A stretch of 64,000 nucleotides of DNA from Acidovorax sp. DW039 (lineage in GTDB: Bacteria > Pseudomonadota > Gammaproteobacteria > Burkholderiales > Burkholderiaceae_C), in NCBI RefSeq assembly GCF_037101375.1, contig NZ_AP029019.1:682001-746000 (forward strand), written 5' to 3'. The first letter of the stretch is position 1; every line of letters begins with the position of its first letter. The notes under the pieces are model-generated. The model did not search any database. It was given only the letters and a program-made list of their open reading frames with translations, and was not told where the DNA came from. This document shows, piece after piece, positions 19,497 to 28,318 of this stretch. A program made the translations under genes and the position numbers.

Positions 19497-19642
19497 GAAA
19501 CATGTCTCCTTGAATGCCCGGTGAAAGGCACCGGGGGCATGCCAGGACCGCCCCGATGTCTGCGGTATGCTGGCCCTGTGCACTATTCCCATCGAACCTG
19601 ATCGCGACCTGACCTTGATCATTCGTAATTCCACGTAAAGCG

Positions 19643-20341
19643 ATGCGTATCCTGTTGGTTGAAGACGATCTGGTTCTGGCGAGAACCATGGGCCAGGGGC
19701 TCGAAAAGGCGGGGCACCGCGTGGAGTGGGCGCAGTCGGTGGAAGAGGCGCAGCACTGGTGGGCTGTGCAGTCGTTTGATGCGGTGCTGCTGGACCTGAA
19801 CCTGCCCCACGCCACGGGCGGGCGCAGCGGCCTGGGCAGTGGCCTCACCACGCTGCGAATGGCCCGTGCCCGTGGGGACCGGACACCGGTTCTCATCCTC
19901 AGCGCGCGCGACAGCACGGAAGAGCGGATTGCGGGCCTGGACGCAGGGGCCGACGACTATCTGGGCAAACCCTATGAACTCAAGGAGGTGGAGGCCCGCC
20001 TGCGCGCCCTGGTACGCCGAGCCACCGGTACGGGTGACATGGTCACCGTAGGGCAGCTGGTGCTCGACCGGGTGGCCCGTCGCTGCCACGTGGCACAGCA
20101 GCCGCTGGAGTTGCCTGCGCGTGAGTTCGAACTGCTGTGGGAGCTGATGACCCCACCGGGGCGGGTGCTCAGCAAGAGCGAGCTGTCACAACGCCTCTCT
20201 GACGCCAGTGAGGCGCTGGGTGACAACGCCCTGGAGGCTTTCGTGTCACGCCTTCGCCGCAAATTGCAAGGCAGTGGAGCCGCCATACGCACGCTGCGCG
20301 GGCTCGGCTACGTGCTGGAAGAAGATGCCCCTGTGGCCTGA
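19643..20341 (+). CDS. tctD: Response regulator TctD-like (OmpR family)
   Basis: A 232-residue regulator: receiver (MRILLVEDDLVLARTM; Asp in AVLLDLNLP; GADDYLGKPYELKE) and winged-helix output domain (PAREFELLWELM, NALEAFVSRLRRKL). After the phosphoacceptor strand the usual LPDGSGL-type loop is enlarged to PHATGGRSGLGSG, about eight extra residues beside the active site. It is divergent from tctBA, with ~150 bases between, and overlaps the sensor kinase gene by 17 bases. By family precedent it activates the carboxylate transporter in response to its substrate. Confidence 0.85.
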   Translation: MRILLVEDDLVLARTMGQGLEKAGHRVEWAQSVEEAQHWWAVQSFDAVLLDLNLPHATGGRSGLGSGLTTLRMARARGDRTPVLILSARDSTEERIAGLDAGADDYLGKPYELKEVEARLRALVRRATGTGDMVTVGQLVLDRVARRCHVAQQPLELPAREFELLWELMTPPGRVLSKSELSQRLSDASEALGDNALEAFVSRLRRKLQGSGAAIRTLRGLGYVLEEDAPVA

Positions 20342-21797
20342 CAGCGTCTTCCGGGGTGCGCAGGGGCCGTCGCAGGCCCTGCGCCAGCGCATTGGTCGCC
20401 ATGTACTCCTGTCGCTGCTGCTGGTCTGGGGGCTGGGCAGCGCAGTGGTGCTGGCGGTGGGCAATCATTTTGTAGCCGAGGCTTTCGACCGGGCCTTGCT
20501 GGACGACGCGCACGGCCTGGCATCCCACGTGACGGGCGGGCTCCATGGCGAGCCCTTGGCGCTGGGTCTCTCGGAGAGGGAGGTCGGTATCCTGCTGCTG
20601 GACAAGAACGCTTCGGTGCCCTTCACGATTCTGGCTCCGGACGGCAGCGTGGTGGCCGGAGACGGTGCACTGGGTTCAGACCCCTTGCGGCGCGGCAAGT
20701 CGCAAGCGTTTGCCACCCTGGAGCGGGACGGGCGCGAATGGCGTCGCGTCAGCCTGCATATTTCTGGCCCGCCTTCGTTCACGGTGGTCGTGGCGCAGCC
20801 CATGGAAAGCCGCACCCAGTTGTTGCAGCGACTGCTGGTGTATTCAGGCTTGGCCCAGCTATGGTTGCTGGTGGCCCTGGGGTCTCGCCTGCTGCGGGGC
20901 ATTGAACGTGATCTGCGCCCTCTGGCAGACCTGCAGGACGCCGTGGAGCGGCGCGATGCCGCGGATCTGCAGCCTTTGCCGCAGCAGCTTACCCGGCAGG
21001 CCAGCACCACAGACGTTCAACGCCTGGGCGAGGCGCTGGATGGGCTGCTGGCCCGCTTGCGCGATGCCCTGCGTGCCCAGCGTGAATTTGCGGGCAATGT
21101 GGCGCATGAGCTGCGCACGCCGCTCGCGGGCATCCGGGCGCAGGCTGCGCATGCCCTCGCGCAGGACGACCCGGCCGTGTGGCGGCAGGAACTGGAAGGC
21201 ATTGCCCAGGCCGAGTTGCGAGCCAGCCGTACGGTCGATCAGCTGCTGGCTCTTGCGCGGGCGGCGGAGGGTGACATTGCCTTGCGCACGGAGACCCTGG
21301 CGCTGAATGTGCTGGTGCGCGATGTGGTTCTGCGCTTCATGCGAAAGGCCGACGCCATGGGGGTGGACCTGGGCGCGGAAGGGCTGGATCAGCCGCTGCT
21401 GGTGCGTGCCAATGCAGGGCTGGTGGAAGGCATTCTGGGCAATCTGCTGGACAACGCACTGCGCTACGGCAAAGCCGCTGCCCCTTGCGTCACAGTTGCC
21501 CTGCAGAGGGTGGAAGATCAGGTAGCCCTCAGGGTGACGGACAACGGCCCCGGGGTGGACGCAGCGCTTGTGCAGCAACTGCAGCAGCGCTGGGCCCAGG
21601 CAGAGCAGAGCCCTGGGCTGGGCGTGGGCTTGGGGCTTGCCATCGTCACCCGTTACGCCCAGCTGTTGGGCGGACACCTGACCCTTGAAACCCCTGGCCA
21701 GGGCCTGGTGGCTACCGTGTGGCTGCCACTGGTGGGCTCCACCGAAGGCCCTGTCCACACGGGTTTCACCGGATCAGGCGGATCAGGAGGGCGCTGA
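20325..21797 (+). CDS. tctE: Sensor histidine kinase TctE-like
   Basis: A 490-residue inner-membrane kinase. Order: membrane helix (~25-47), a periplasmic domain of ~115 residues, a second helix (~165-185), a HAMP-like linker, HisKA with FAGNVAHELRTPLAGIRAQ, and an ATPase domain with NLLDNALRYG, VTDNGPGV and GVGLGLAIV. The ATG at 20325 lies inside the end of the regulator gene; the longer frame from 20208 would overlap it too far. The periplasmic domain presumably senses the carboxylate or its loaded binding protein, as described for TctE. Confidence 0.85.
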   Translation: MPLWPDSVFRGAQGPSQALRQRIGRHVLLSLLLVWGLGSAVVLAVGNHFVAEAFDRALLDDAHGLASHVTGGLHGEPLALGLSEREVGILLLDKNASVPFTILAPDGSVVAGDGALGSDPLRRGKSQAFATLERDGREWRRVSLHISGPPSFTVVVAQPMESRTQLLQRLLVYSGLAQLWLLVALGSRLLRGIERDLRPLADLQDAVERRDAADLQPLPQQLTRQASTTDVQRLGEALDGLLARLRDALRAQREFAGNVAHELRTPLAGIRAQAAHALAQDDPAVWRQELEGIAQAELRASRTVDQLLALARAAEGDIALRTETLALNVLVRDVVLRFMRKADAMGVDLGAEGLDQPLLVRANAGLVEGILGNLLDNALRYGKAAAPCVTVALQRVEDQVALRVTDNGPGVDAALVQQLQQRWAQAEQSPGLGVGLGLAIVTRYAQLLGGHLTLETPGQGLVATVWLPLVGSTEGPVHTGFTGSGGSGGR

Positions 21798-21839
21798 GTC
21801 CGGCACCCTCCGTTCTGCGGTCCCTGGTCCGCCGATGCT

Positions 21840-22688
21840 TCAGTAGCTGTAAACGCCCTGACCGGTCTTGCGGCCCAGGCGACCGGCAGCCACCATTTCC
21901 TTGAGCAGGGGGCAGGGGCGGTACTTGCTGTCGCCAAACTCGTTCAGGTACACCTCCATCACGGCCAGGCACACATCCAGGCCAATCATGTCGGCCAGTG
22001 CCAGGGGGCCGATGGGCTGGTTGCAGCCAAGCTTCATGCCTGCGTCAATGTCCTCGGGGGTGGCCAGCCCCTCCGCCAGAACGAAGAACGCTTCGTTGAT
22101 CATGGGCACCAGGATGCGGTTCACCACAAAACCGGGGGCATTCTTGACGGTGATGGGGCTCTTGCCCAGTGCCTCGGCCAGTGCCTTCACGGCATCGTGC
22201 GTGGCGTCAGAGGTCTGCAGGCCGCGGATGATCTCCACCAGCGCCATCATCGGCACGGGGTTGAAGAAATGCATGCCAATGAACTTGTCGGCCCGGCTGG
22301 TGGCTGCTCCCAGTTTGGTGATGGAGATGGAGGAGGTGTTGGAGGCGATGATCACCTCAGGGGCCACCAGGGCGTCCACCTGCTTGAGGATCTTGAGCTT
22401 GAGTTCGTAGTTTTCCGTTGCGGCCTCAATCACCAGCTGTGCCGCCTTGAGGTCTTCGTACTGGGTCGAAGTCTTGATGCGTGCCAGCGCAGCGTCCTTG
22501 TCTGCACTGGTGATCTTCTCCTTCTTGATGAGGCGGTCCAGGCTGCCCGCCACCGTGGCCAGGCCCTTTTGCACTGCGGCTTCAGAGATGTCCACCATCA
22601 CCACCTGAATTCCGGACACTGCGCATGCCTGTGCAATGCCGTTGCCCATGGTGCCTGCACCAATGATGCCTACCGTTTGAATCGTCAT
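21840..22688 (-). CDS. 3-hydroxybutyryl-CoA dehydrogenase
   Basis: A 282-residue NAD-dependent dehydrogenase acting on (S)-3-hydroxyacyl-CoA, as in butanoate, PHB or phenylacetate catabolism. The Rossmann motif GIIGAGTMGNGIAQ is at the N-terminus. ASNTSSISIT and IGMHFFNPVPMM (catalytic His near 138) and NAPGFVVNRILVPMINEA complete the family pattern. The start is the ATG at 22688 behind GGAAGAAGG. No thiolase or enoyl-CoA hydratase is nearby, so the pathway (hbd, paaH or similar) cannot be assigned; it is transcribed alone. Confidence 0.92.
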   Translation of the reverse strand: MTIQTVGIIGAGTMGNGIAQACAVSGIQVVMVDISEAAVQKGLATVAGSLDRLIKKEKITSADKDAALARIKTSTQYEDLKAAQLVIEAATENYELKLKILKQVDALVAPEVIIASNTSSISITKLGAATSRADKFIGMHFFNPVPMMALVEIIRGLQTSDATHDAVKALAEALGKSPITVKNAPGFVVNRILVPMINEAFFVLAEGLATPEDIDAGMKLGCNQPIGPLALADMIGLDVCLAVMEVYLNEFGDSKYRPCPLLKEMVAAGRLGRKTGQGVYSY

Positions 22689-22847
22689 AAAAAACAGCCT
22701 TCTTCCAAAGTGAAACAGACGGCTCCATGGTAAGCGGTGATGCATGCCGACCCCTATCGCATTCGGGTAAGTTCCTGAGTAAAAAGCACGGGCGTTCGGT
22801 TAACGTGCGGCAGCCGATGGATGGCTGGGTGGATGAGAGGGATGCAT

Positions 22848-24446
22848 ATGTGGGACTACATCGTGGTGGGGGGCGGCTCTGCAGGCGCCGTGCTGGCGGG
22901 TCGACTGACCGAGGATCCGCAGGTGCGGGTGTGCCTGCTGGAGGCGGGACCCAAAGACAGCAGCGTGCTGGTGCATTGCCCTGCAGGTTTGGCTGCCATG
23001 GCGCGGCTGGAGTTGAACAGCTGGCGGCTGAACACGGTTGCGCAGCCGGGCCTGAACGGACGGCAGGGCTACCAGCCCCGTGGCAAGGTGCTGGGGGGCT
23101 CCAGCTCGGTCAACGCCATGGTGTACGTGCGCGGCCAGCCCGCAGACTACGACTACTGGGCGGCGCAAGGCAACCCCGGCTGGGGTTGGAGCGATGTGCT
23201 GCCGTATTTCCTTCAGGCAGAAAACAACGAGCGTCTGGGCGAGCCTTTGCATGGCCGCGGCGGCCCTTTTAATGTGGCAGATCTGCGGTCGCCGCATCGG
23301 ATCAGTCAGGCATTTGTTCAGGCCGCAGTGCAGGCAGGTTATCCGCACAACGACGACTTCAATGGTGCGCAGCAGGAAGGTGTGGGGCTCTACCAGGTGA
23401 CCCACAAGAACGGTGAACGCCACAGCACTGCCAAGGCCTATCTCACGCCGCACCTGGGGCGCCCCAATCTGCAGCTGGTTACCGGCGCACATGTCACCCG
23501 CATCCTGATGGAGGGGCGACGGGCGGTGGGGGTGGAATACCGGGTGGGAGGCCAGCTGCAGCAGGTCCGTGCGCAGCGCGAGGTCCTGCTCAGCGCAGGT
23601 GCACTGTTGTCGCCCCAGTTGTTGATGCTTTCAGGCATTGGCCCCGGGCACCATCTGCAGCAGCACGGAATTGCGGTGTTGCACGACTTGCCGGGTGTGG
23701 GGCGCCACCTGCACGACCATCCTGATGTGGTGCTGCTGTACGACGCGCCCCACCTGAAGGACCTGTTCGGTACCTCCTTGCAAGGCATGGCCCGTGTGGC
23801 CCGTGCGGTGATGGAGTGGCGCAAGTCGCGAACAGGCCTGCTCACCACCAACTTTGCCGAGGCCGGGGGCTTCATTCGCAGTGGGCCCTCTGAGTCTGCG
23901 CCAGATCTGCAGCTGCACTTTGTCATTGGCAAACTGGTAGACCATGGGCGTCGCACCGCGCTGGGGCATGGTTATTCATCCCATGTGTGTCTGCTGCAAC
24001 CTCGCAGCCGGGGCAAGGTGGAGCTGGCGAGCGCTGACCCGTTGGCGCCGCCGTTGATAGACCCCAACTTCCTGGCTGATCCCGACGATGTGCGCCGACT
24101 GGTGGCGGGCGTGCGCCGCATGCGCGACATCCTGCAACAGCCGGCACTGGCTGCCTTGGGGGCCAAGGAGTTGCCTGCATCGGCCGCAGCACAGACGCAG
24201 GCCGATCTGGAGAGCCTGGTGCGCAATCTGGCGGACACCATCTACCACCCCGTGGGCTCGTGCCGCATGGGTCCGGGCCCCATGGATGTGGTGGATGCGC
24301 AGTTGCGAGTGCATGGAGTGCACGGCCTGCGGGTGGTGGATGCGTCGGTCATGCCCCGCATCGTCAGCGGTAACACCAATGCACCCACGGTGATGATTGC
24401 CGAGAAGGCGGTGACTTTGCTGCGCGCAGCGTGGCCCGGGCATTGA
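22848..24446 (+). CDS. GMC-family FAD-dependent oxidoreductase (choline/alcohol dehydrogenase-like)
   Basis: A 532-residue flavoprotein. YIVVGGGSAGAVLAGRL is the FAD-binding dinucleotide fold; GGSSSVNAMVYVRGQ and SAGALLSPQLLMLSGIGP are the two GMC signatures; YHPVGSCRMG carries the catalytic histidine and NTNAPTVMIAEK closes the fold. It resembles choline dehydrogenase and AlkJ-type alcohol dehydrogenases, which feed electrons to quinone. The ATG at 22848 is chosen because GAGAGG lies seven bases upstream; ATGs at 22842 and 22821 are alternatives. There is no aldehyde dehydrogenase next to it, so the substrate remains open. Confidence 0.9.
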   Translation: MWDYIVVGGGSAGAVLAGRLTEDPQVRVCLLEAGPKDSSVLVHCPAGLAAMARLELNSWRLNTVAQPGLNGRQGYQPRGKVLGGSSSVNAMVYVRGQPADYDYWAAQGNPGWGWSDVLPYFLQAENNERLGEPLHGRGGPFNVADLRSPHRISQAFVQAAVQAGYPHNDDFNGAQQEGVGLYQVTHKNGERHSTAKAYLTPHLGRPNLQLVTGAHVTRILMEGRRAVGVEYRVGGQLQQVRAQREVLLSAGALLSPQLLMLSGIGPGHHLQQHGIAVLHDLPGVGRHLHDHPDVVLLYDAPHLKDLFGTSLQGMARVARAVMEWRKSRTGLLTTNFAEAGGFIRSGPSESAPDLQLHFVIGKLVDHGRRTALGHGYSSHVCLLQPRSRGKVELASADPLAPPLIDPNFLADPDDVRRLVAGVRRMRDILQQPALAALGAKELPASAAAQTQADLESLVRNLADTIYHPVGSCRMGPGPMDVVDAQLRVHGVHGLRVVDASVMPRIVSGNTNAPTVMIAEKAVTLLRAAWPGH

Positions 24447-24591
24447 TGCGGGGAAAGCGCATGCGGGATTGATCTGCGTCAATCCGTGGTGCATGGCTGT
24501 GTTGGGCGTGCTATGGGGTGGGTCACAATCCGATTAAGGGTTTACCCTTGTTTTGCTGTGACAGCCTTTGCTTCCACGGCACCGGAGAACC

Positions 24592-24966
24592 ATGTACACC
24601 GACCCCGCTCAGCCCGCCCTTGCCCAATACGTACTCAGACTGGAGGGCACGCTGGAAAGCCTGGATGAGCGCATCGCCACCCTGGCCCTGGCGCTGGGTG
24701 CGCAGCTGGACCAGGCAGGCCAGCTGGACCAATGGTTGCAGCATGCGCCTGATGCAACCCCTTCACCCACCCGGCAGGGGCGCCAGCGCTGCGAACTGCG
24801 TGGCCTGCTGGTGCTGCGCTACCGAATGATTTCCCGCTACTGCAACGAGCTGGGTGCCCCGGTGGCCCTGCAGCTCATGCGCTTGGCCGAAGACCGCATG
24901 CAGGCCCGCGGCTGGCCGCGCGGGGCTGACGGGCTGGACGTACAGGCGATGTCACAGCCCCGTTGA
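24592..24966 (+). CDS. Hypothetical protein (124 aa)
   Basis: A small soluble protein that I do not recognise. After a short N-terminus (MYTDPAQPALAQY) it is largely alpha-helical by composition, with a Leu/Ala-rich segment (LDERIATLALALGAQLDQ) and a second helix (RGLLVLRYRMISRYCNELG). There are no membrane or signal segments. The ATG at 24592 follows an ACC context with no strong ribosome-binding site. It stands alone between the GMC oxidoreductase and the convergent ABC permease, with its stop 15 bases from the permease's stop. Confidence 0.6.
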   Translation: MYTDPAQPALAQYVLRLEGTLESLDERIATLALALGAQLDQAGQLDQWLQHAPDATPSPTRQGRQRCELRGLLVLRYRMISRYCNELGAPVALQLMRLAEDRMQARGWPRGADGLDVQAMSQPR

Positions 24967-24980
24967 GGGCATTCTGGCGT

Positions 24981-25844
24981 TCAGCCCTTGAAGCGCCTGC
25001 GCGTCAGCGCCAGGGCCACCCAGAACGCCACGCCCGTGGTCACCACCAGCACCAGCCCATGCCGCAGCGGGTGCGCGGGCCACTGGTCCATGAACAGCGG
25101 GCGCACCAGCTCCACCGCGTTGGTCAATGGCAACCAGTCGGAGATAGCGCGAACCACCGGCGGCAATTGCTCGCGTGGGAAGAACACCCCCGACAAAAAC
25201 ATCATGGGCGTGAGCACCAGCGTGAAGTAGTACGTGAAAAAGTCATACCCCTTGGCCAGCGCATTGAAGATGAGCGCAATGCTGGAAAACATGATCCCTA
25301 CGCCCAGCAGCACCGGCCAGGCCACCAGCAGCTTGGGGCTGTGGCTGATGCCCAGGGCCAGCATCACCCCCAGGATGGCCGTGACGGTGAACAGCGCCTT
25401 GAACGCGGCCCACAGCATTTCGGCCAGCACCACATCGTCCAGCGTCACAGGTGCATTCATGATGCCGTCCCACGTCTTTTGCACATGCATGCGCGAGAAG
25501 GCCGAGTACAGCGCCTCAAAGCTGGCCGCGTTCATCGCGCTCATGCAGATGGAGCCGCTGGCCAGAAACAGGATGTAGGGCACCTTGGCATCTCCGCCTG
25601 CTGCGCCCACGCTCACCTGCCCCACCAGCGCACCCATGCCGTAGCCAAAGGCCACCAGCCACATCAGCGGCTCTGCAATATTGCCCACCAGGCTGGGAAT
25701 GGCCAGCTTGCGCCACACCAGCAGGTTGCGCAGAAACACAGGCCACCAGCGACGGCTGATCTGGGGCGGACGCCATACGGAGGGCGTGGCAGGCGATCGG
25801 TGTGCCATGGTGGCAGCGGATGCAGAGGGTGGTGTGTGCGGCAT
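24981..25844 (-). CDS. NodJ-type ABC-2 transporter permease
   Basis: A 287-residue permease of the NodJ/ABC-2 exporter family. About six hydrophobic segments follow a Pro/Ser-rich cytoplasmic N-terminus. Typical elements are LVGNIAEPLMWLVAFGYGMG, MNAPVTLDDVVLAEMLWA and LTPMMFLSGVFFPREQLP, the last a hallmark of NodJ. The cargo is unknown; NodJ in rhizobia exports Nod factors, but relatives are common in non-nodulating betaproteobacteria. Its ATPase partner is at 27283-28218 on the same strand, with purT inserted between on the opposite strand. Confidence 0.87.
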   Translation of the reverse strand: MPHTPPSASAATMAHRSPATPSVWRPPQISRRWWPVFLRNLLVWRKLAIPSLVGNIAEPLMWLVAFGYGMGALVGQVSVGAAGGDAKVPYILFLASGSICMSAMNAASFEALYSAFSRMHVQKTWDGIMNAPVTLDDVVLAEMLWAAFKALFTVTAILGVMLALGISHSPKLLVAWPVLLGVGIMFSSIALIFNALAKGYDFFTYYFTLVLTPMMFLSGVFFPREQLPPVVRAISDWLPLTNAVELVRPLFMDQWPAHPLRHGLVLVVTTGVAFWVALALTRRRFKG

Positions 25845-25957
25845 GGCTCCATTTTGCAGGTTGAAAGTTCAATGCGCCTTGAAGGCAGGACCTAGCACTG
25901 CGGGCACAATTCTGGCTTCTGCCCCTTCTGTTCAACGCAAGTACGAAAGCGCATTCC

Positions 25958-27172
25958 ATGACCACGCTCGGAACCCCTCTGTCTCCCCACGCCACCAAAG
26001 TCATGCTCCTGGGCTCGGGAGAGCTGGGCAAGGAGGTTTTGATCGCACTGCAGCGCCTGGGCGTGGAGACCATTGCCGTAGACCGCTACGACAACGCCCC
26101 CGGCCAGCAGGTGGCCCACCACGCGCGCACCATCACCATGAGCGACCCAGCCCAGCTCAAGGCGCTGATCGAAGCCGAGCGCCCCCATCTGGTGGTGCCC
26201 GAGATTGAAGCCATTGCCACCCCCATGCTGGAAGAGCTGGAGGCTGCGGGCGTGGTGCGCGTCATCCCCACCGCCCGTGCCGCCCGCCTGACCATGGACC
26301 GCGAAGGCATCCGCGTGCTGGCCGCCGAAACGCTGGGCCTGCCCACCAGCCCCTACAAGTTCTGCAATTCGCTCGAAGAGCTGCAGGCGGCGATTGATGC
26401 CGGGAATGGGAAAGGGGTGGGCTACCCCTGCATCGTCAAGCCCGTGATGAGCAGCTCGGGCAAGGGCCAGAGCAAGATCGACGGCCCGGAGGATGTGAAG
26501 AAGGCCTGGGACTACGCCATGGCCGGTGGCCGCGTGAGCCACGGCCGCGTCATCGTGGAAGGCTTCATCGACTTTGATTACGAGATCACCCAGCTCACCG
26601 TGCGCTCGGTCGGTGCCGATGGTCAGATCGTCACCAGCTTTTGCGACCCCATCGGCCACGTGCAGGTGAGTGGCGACTATGTGGAAAGCTGGCAGCCGCA
26701 CCCCATGCACCCCGCCGCGCTGGAAAAATCGCGCCAGATCGCCAAGGCCGTGACCGACAACCTCGGCGGCCAGGGGCTCTTTGGCGTGGAGTTGTTTGTG
26801 AAGGGCGAGCAGGTCTGGTTCAGCGAAGTCAGCCCCCGCCCGCACGACACAGGCCTGGTCACGCTGTGCACCCAGCACCAGAGCGAGTTCGAGCTGCACG
26901 CCCGCGCCATCCTGGGCCTGCCCGTGGACACCAGCCTGCGCAACCCCGGCGCCAGCGCCGTGATCTATGGCGGCCTGGAAGCCCAGGGCATTGTGTTTGA
27001 CGGCGTGGATGAAGCCTTGCGCGTGCCCGGCACCGACCTGCGCCTGTTTGGCAAACCCGAAAGCTTTGCCAAGCGCCGCATGGGCGTGGCCCTGGCGCGG
27101 GCCGCCGAGGTGGAGACAGCGCGCAGCAACGCCAAGCTGGCCGCTGGCAAAGTCAAGCCGCGCAAGGCCTGA
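25958..27172 (+). CDS. purT: Formate-dependent phosphoribosylglycinamide formyltransferase PurT
   Basis: A 404-residue ATP-grasp enzyme that makes formyl-GAR from GAR, formate and ATP in purine synthesis, bypassing folate-dependent PurN. Seen are [20 protein letters not shown] (N-terminal nucleotide fold), [17 protein letters not shown] (ATP-grasp loop), [12 protein letters not shown] and [16 protein letters not shown]. The length matches the family. It starts at an ATG at 25958. It is encoded opposite to, and between, the two genes of the NodIJ-like exporter. A dispersed palindromic repeat follows its stop. Confidence 0.97.
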   Translation: MTTLGTPLSPHATKVMLLGSGELGKEVLIALQRLGVETIAVDRYDNAPGQQVAHHARTITMSDPAQLKALIEAERPHLVVPEIEAIATPMLEELEAAGVVRVIPTARAARLTMDREGIRVLAAETLGLPTSPYKFCNSLEELQAAIDAGNGKGVGYPCIVKPVMSSSGKGQSKIDGPEDVKKAWDYAMAGGRVSHGRVIVEGFIDFDYEITQLTVRSVGADGQIVTSFCDPIGHVQVSGDYVESWQPHPMHPAALEKSRQIAKAVTDNLGGQGLFGVELFVKGEQVWFSEVSPRPHDTGLVTLCTQHQSEFELHARAILGLPVDTSLRNPGASAVIYGGLEAQGIVFDGVDEALRVPGTDLRLFGKPESFAKRRMGVALARAAEVETARSNAKLAAGKVKPRKA

Positions 27173-27189
27173 TGTTGAGGTTCTGAGTC

Positions 27190-27239
27190 AAATGGGCTGC
27201 CAGCGCTTATCCATTAAGCGCAGGCAGCTATGTTTTCAG
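27190..27239 (-). repeat. Dispersed palindromic repeat, copy C
   Basis: GCTGCCAGCGCTTA and TAAGCGCAGGCAGC (27196-27228) pair with one mismatch around five bases. It sits in the 110-base gap between the convergent purT and NodI-like genes, where its hairpin could help end transcription. Confidence 0.8.
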
Positions 27240-27282
27240 GAGCGTTTGTATAGCCACTTGAAACGCGTGGCCGCGAATCTCT

Positions 27283-28218
27283 TCACTCCCGGATCTGCCG
27301 CCCCGTCAGCTTGAGGAACAGGTCTTCCAGATTGGCGGGGCGGTGCAGTGTGCGCAGGTGGGCGTGCTGGCCCAGCGCCTGCAGCAGGGGTTGGGCTTGC
27401 TGGGTGTAGAAGAACACGGTTTCGCCGCTCACCTCCACCCGCGCTGCAAGGGGGCGCAGGGCAGGGTCTTGGGCCAGGGGGACAGCGCCCACGCCAAAGA
27501 CTTCCACCACATCGCTCTCCAGGTGCTCGGCGATCAACTCGCGGGGCTTGCCTTCGGCAATTTTCTTGCCGTGGTCCAGCACCAGCAGGCGCGAGCACAG
27601 GCGCTCGGCTTCGTCCATGAAATGGGTGGTCAGCAGGATGGAGGTGCCCTGCTGCAGCAGCAGTTGCAGGCGCTCCCACATCAGGTGGCGGGCTTGGGGG
27701 TCCAGGCCGGTGGTGGGCTCGTCCAGCAAGAGCAGGCGCGGCTGGTTGACGAGCGCACGGGCCAGGGACAGCCGCCGCTTCATCCCCCCTGAGAGTTCGC
27801 CGGGCTTGGCATCGGCCTTGTGTGTCAGCGCGGCAAATTCGAGCAACTGCGGCACTCTGCTCTCCATCACCGCACCTTTGAGCCCGAAGTAGCGGCCGAA
27901 CACGCGCAGGTTTTCGGCGCAGGTGAAGTCCGGGTCCAGTGTGTCGAACTGCGTGACCACGCCCAGTTCGGCCTTGATGGCCAGCGCGTCGTGCGGCATG
28001 TGCAGGGGCTCGGTAGCCCCCTGCGGGTAGAACAGCACCTCGCCGCTGTCGGGGGCCGTGAGCCCCAGGCACATGCGGATGGTGGTGGTCTTGCCCGCGC
28101 CGTTGGGGCCGATCACGCCCAGGCATTCCCCCGGGGCAATGGAAAACGATACATCCTGCACCACGGGGGTGCCTGCGTATTGCTTGTGGAGATGCTGGAC
28201 AGCAAACAGTGCGCTCAT
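27283..28218 (-). CDS. NodI-type ABC transporter ATP-binding protein
   Basis: A 311-residue ABC ATPase. GPNGAGKTTT is Walker A, LSGGMKRRLSLARALVN the signature and LLLLDEPTTGLDP Walker B; LLTTHFMDEAERL carries the switch histidine. LGVVTQFDTLDPDFTCAENL is typical of NodI. The ~90-residue C-terminal extension also fits. The ATG at 28218 is chosen from the conserved MSALFAVQHLHKQY start; the frame is open further upstream through repeat copy D, which is not coding. It pairs with the permease at 25 kb although purT now separates the two. Confidence 0.9.
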   Translation of the reverse strand: MSALFAVQHLHKQYAGTPVVQDVSFSIAPGECLGVIGPNGAGKTTTIRMCLGLTAPDSGEVLFYPQGATEPLHMPHDALAIKAELGVVTQFDTLDPDFTCAENLRVFGRYFGLKGAVMESRVPQLLEFAALTHKADAKPGELSGGMKRRLSLARALVNQPRLLLLDEPTTGLDPQARHLMWERLQLLLQQGTSILLTTHFMDEAERLCSRLLVLDHGKKIAEGKPRELIAEHLESDVVEVFGVGAVPLAQDPALRPLAARVEVSGETVFFYTQQAQPLLQALGQHAHLRTLHRPANLEDLFLKLTGRQIRE

Positions 28219-28265
28219 GGCTCCATTGTGGCGCGGTCTGTCGGCCTCTTCGGTGTACGGGTGAA

Positions 28266-28317
28266 AAGTGCCTGTAGCGCTTATGGAGAAAGCGCAATTA
28301 GCTATTAAAAATGTAGC
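28266..28317 (-). repeat. Dispersed palindromic repeat, copy D
   Basis: A more diverged copy: on the minus strand AATAGCTAATTGCGCTT, six bases, then AAGCGCTACAGGC. It lies between the GGDEF gene stop and the NodI-like start, about 50 bases upstream of that ATG. Confidence 0.65.
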
Positions 28318-28318
28318 G

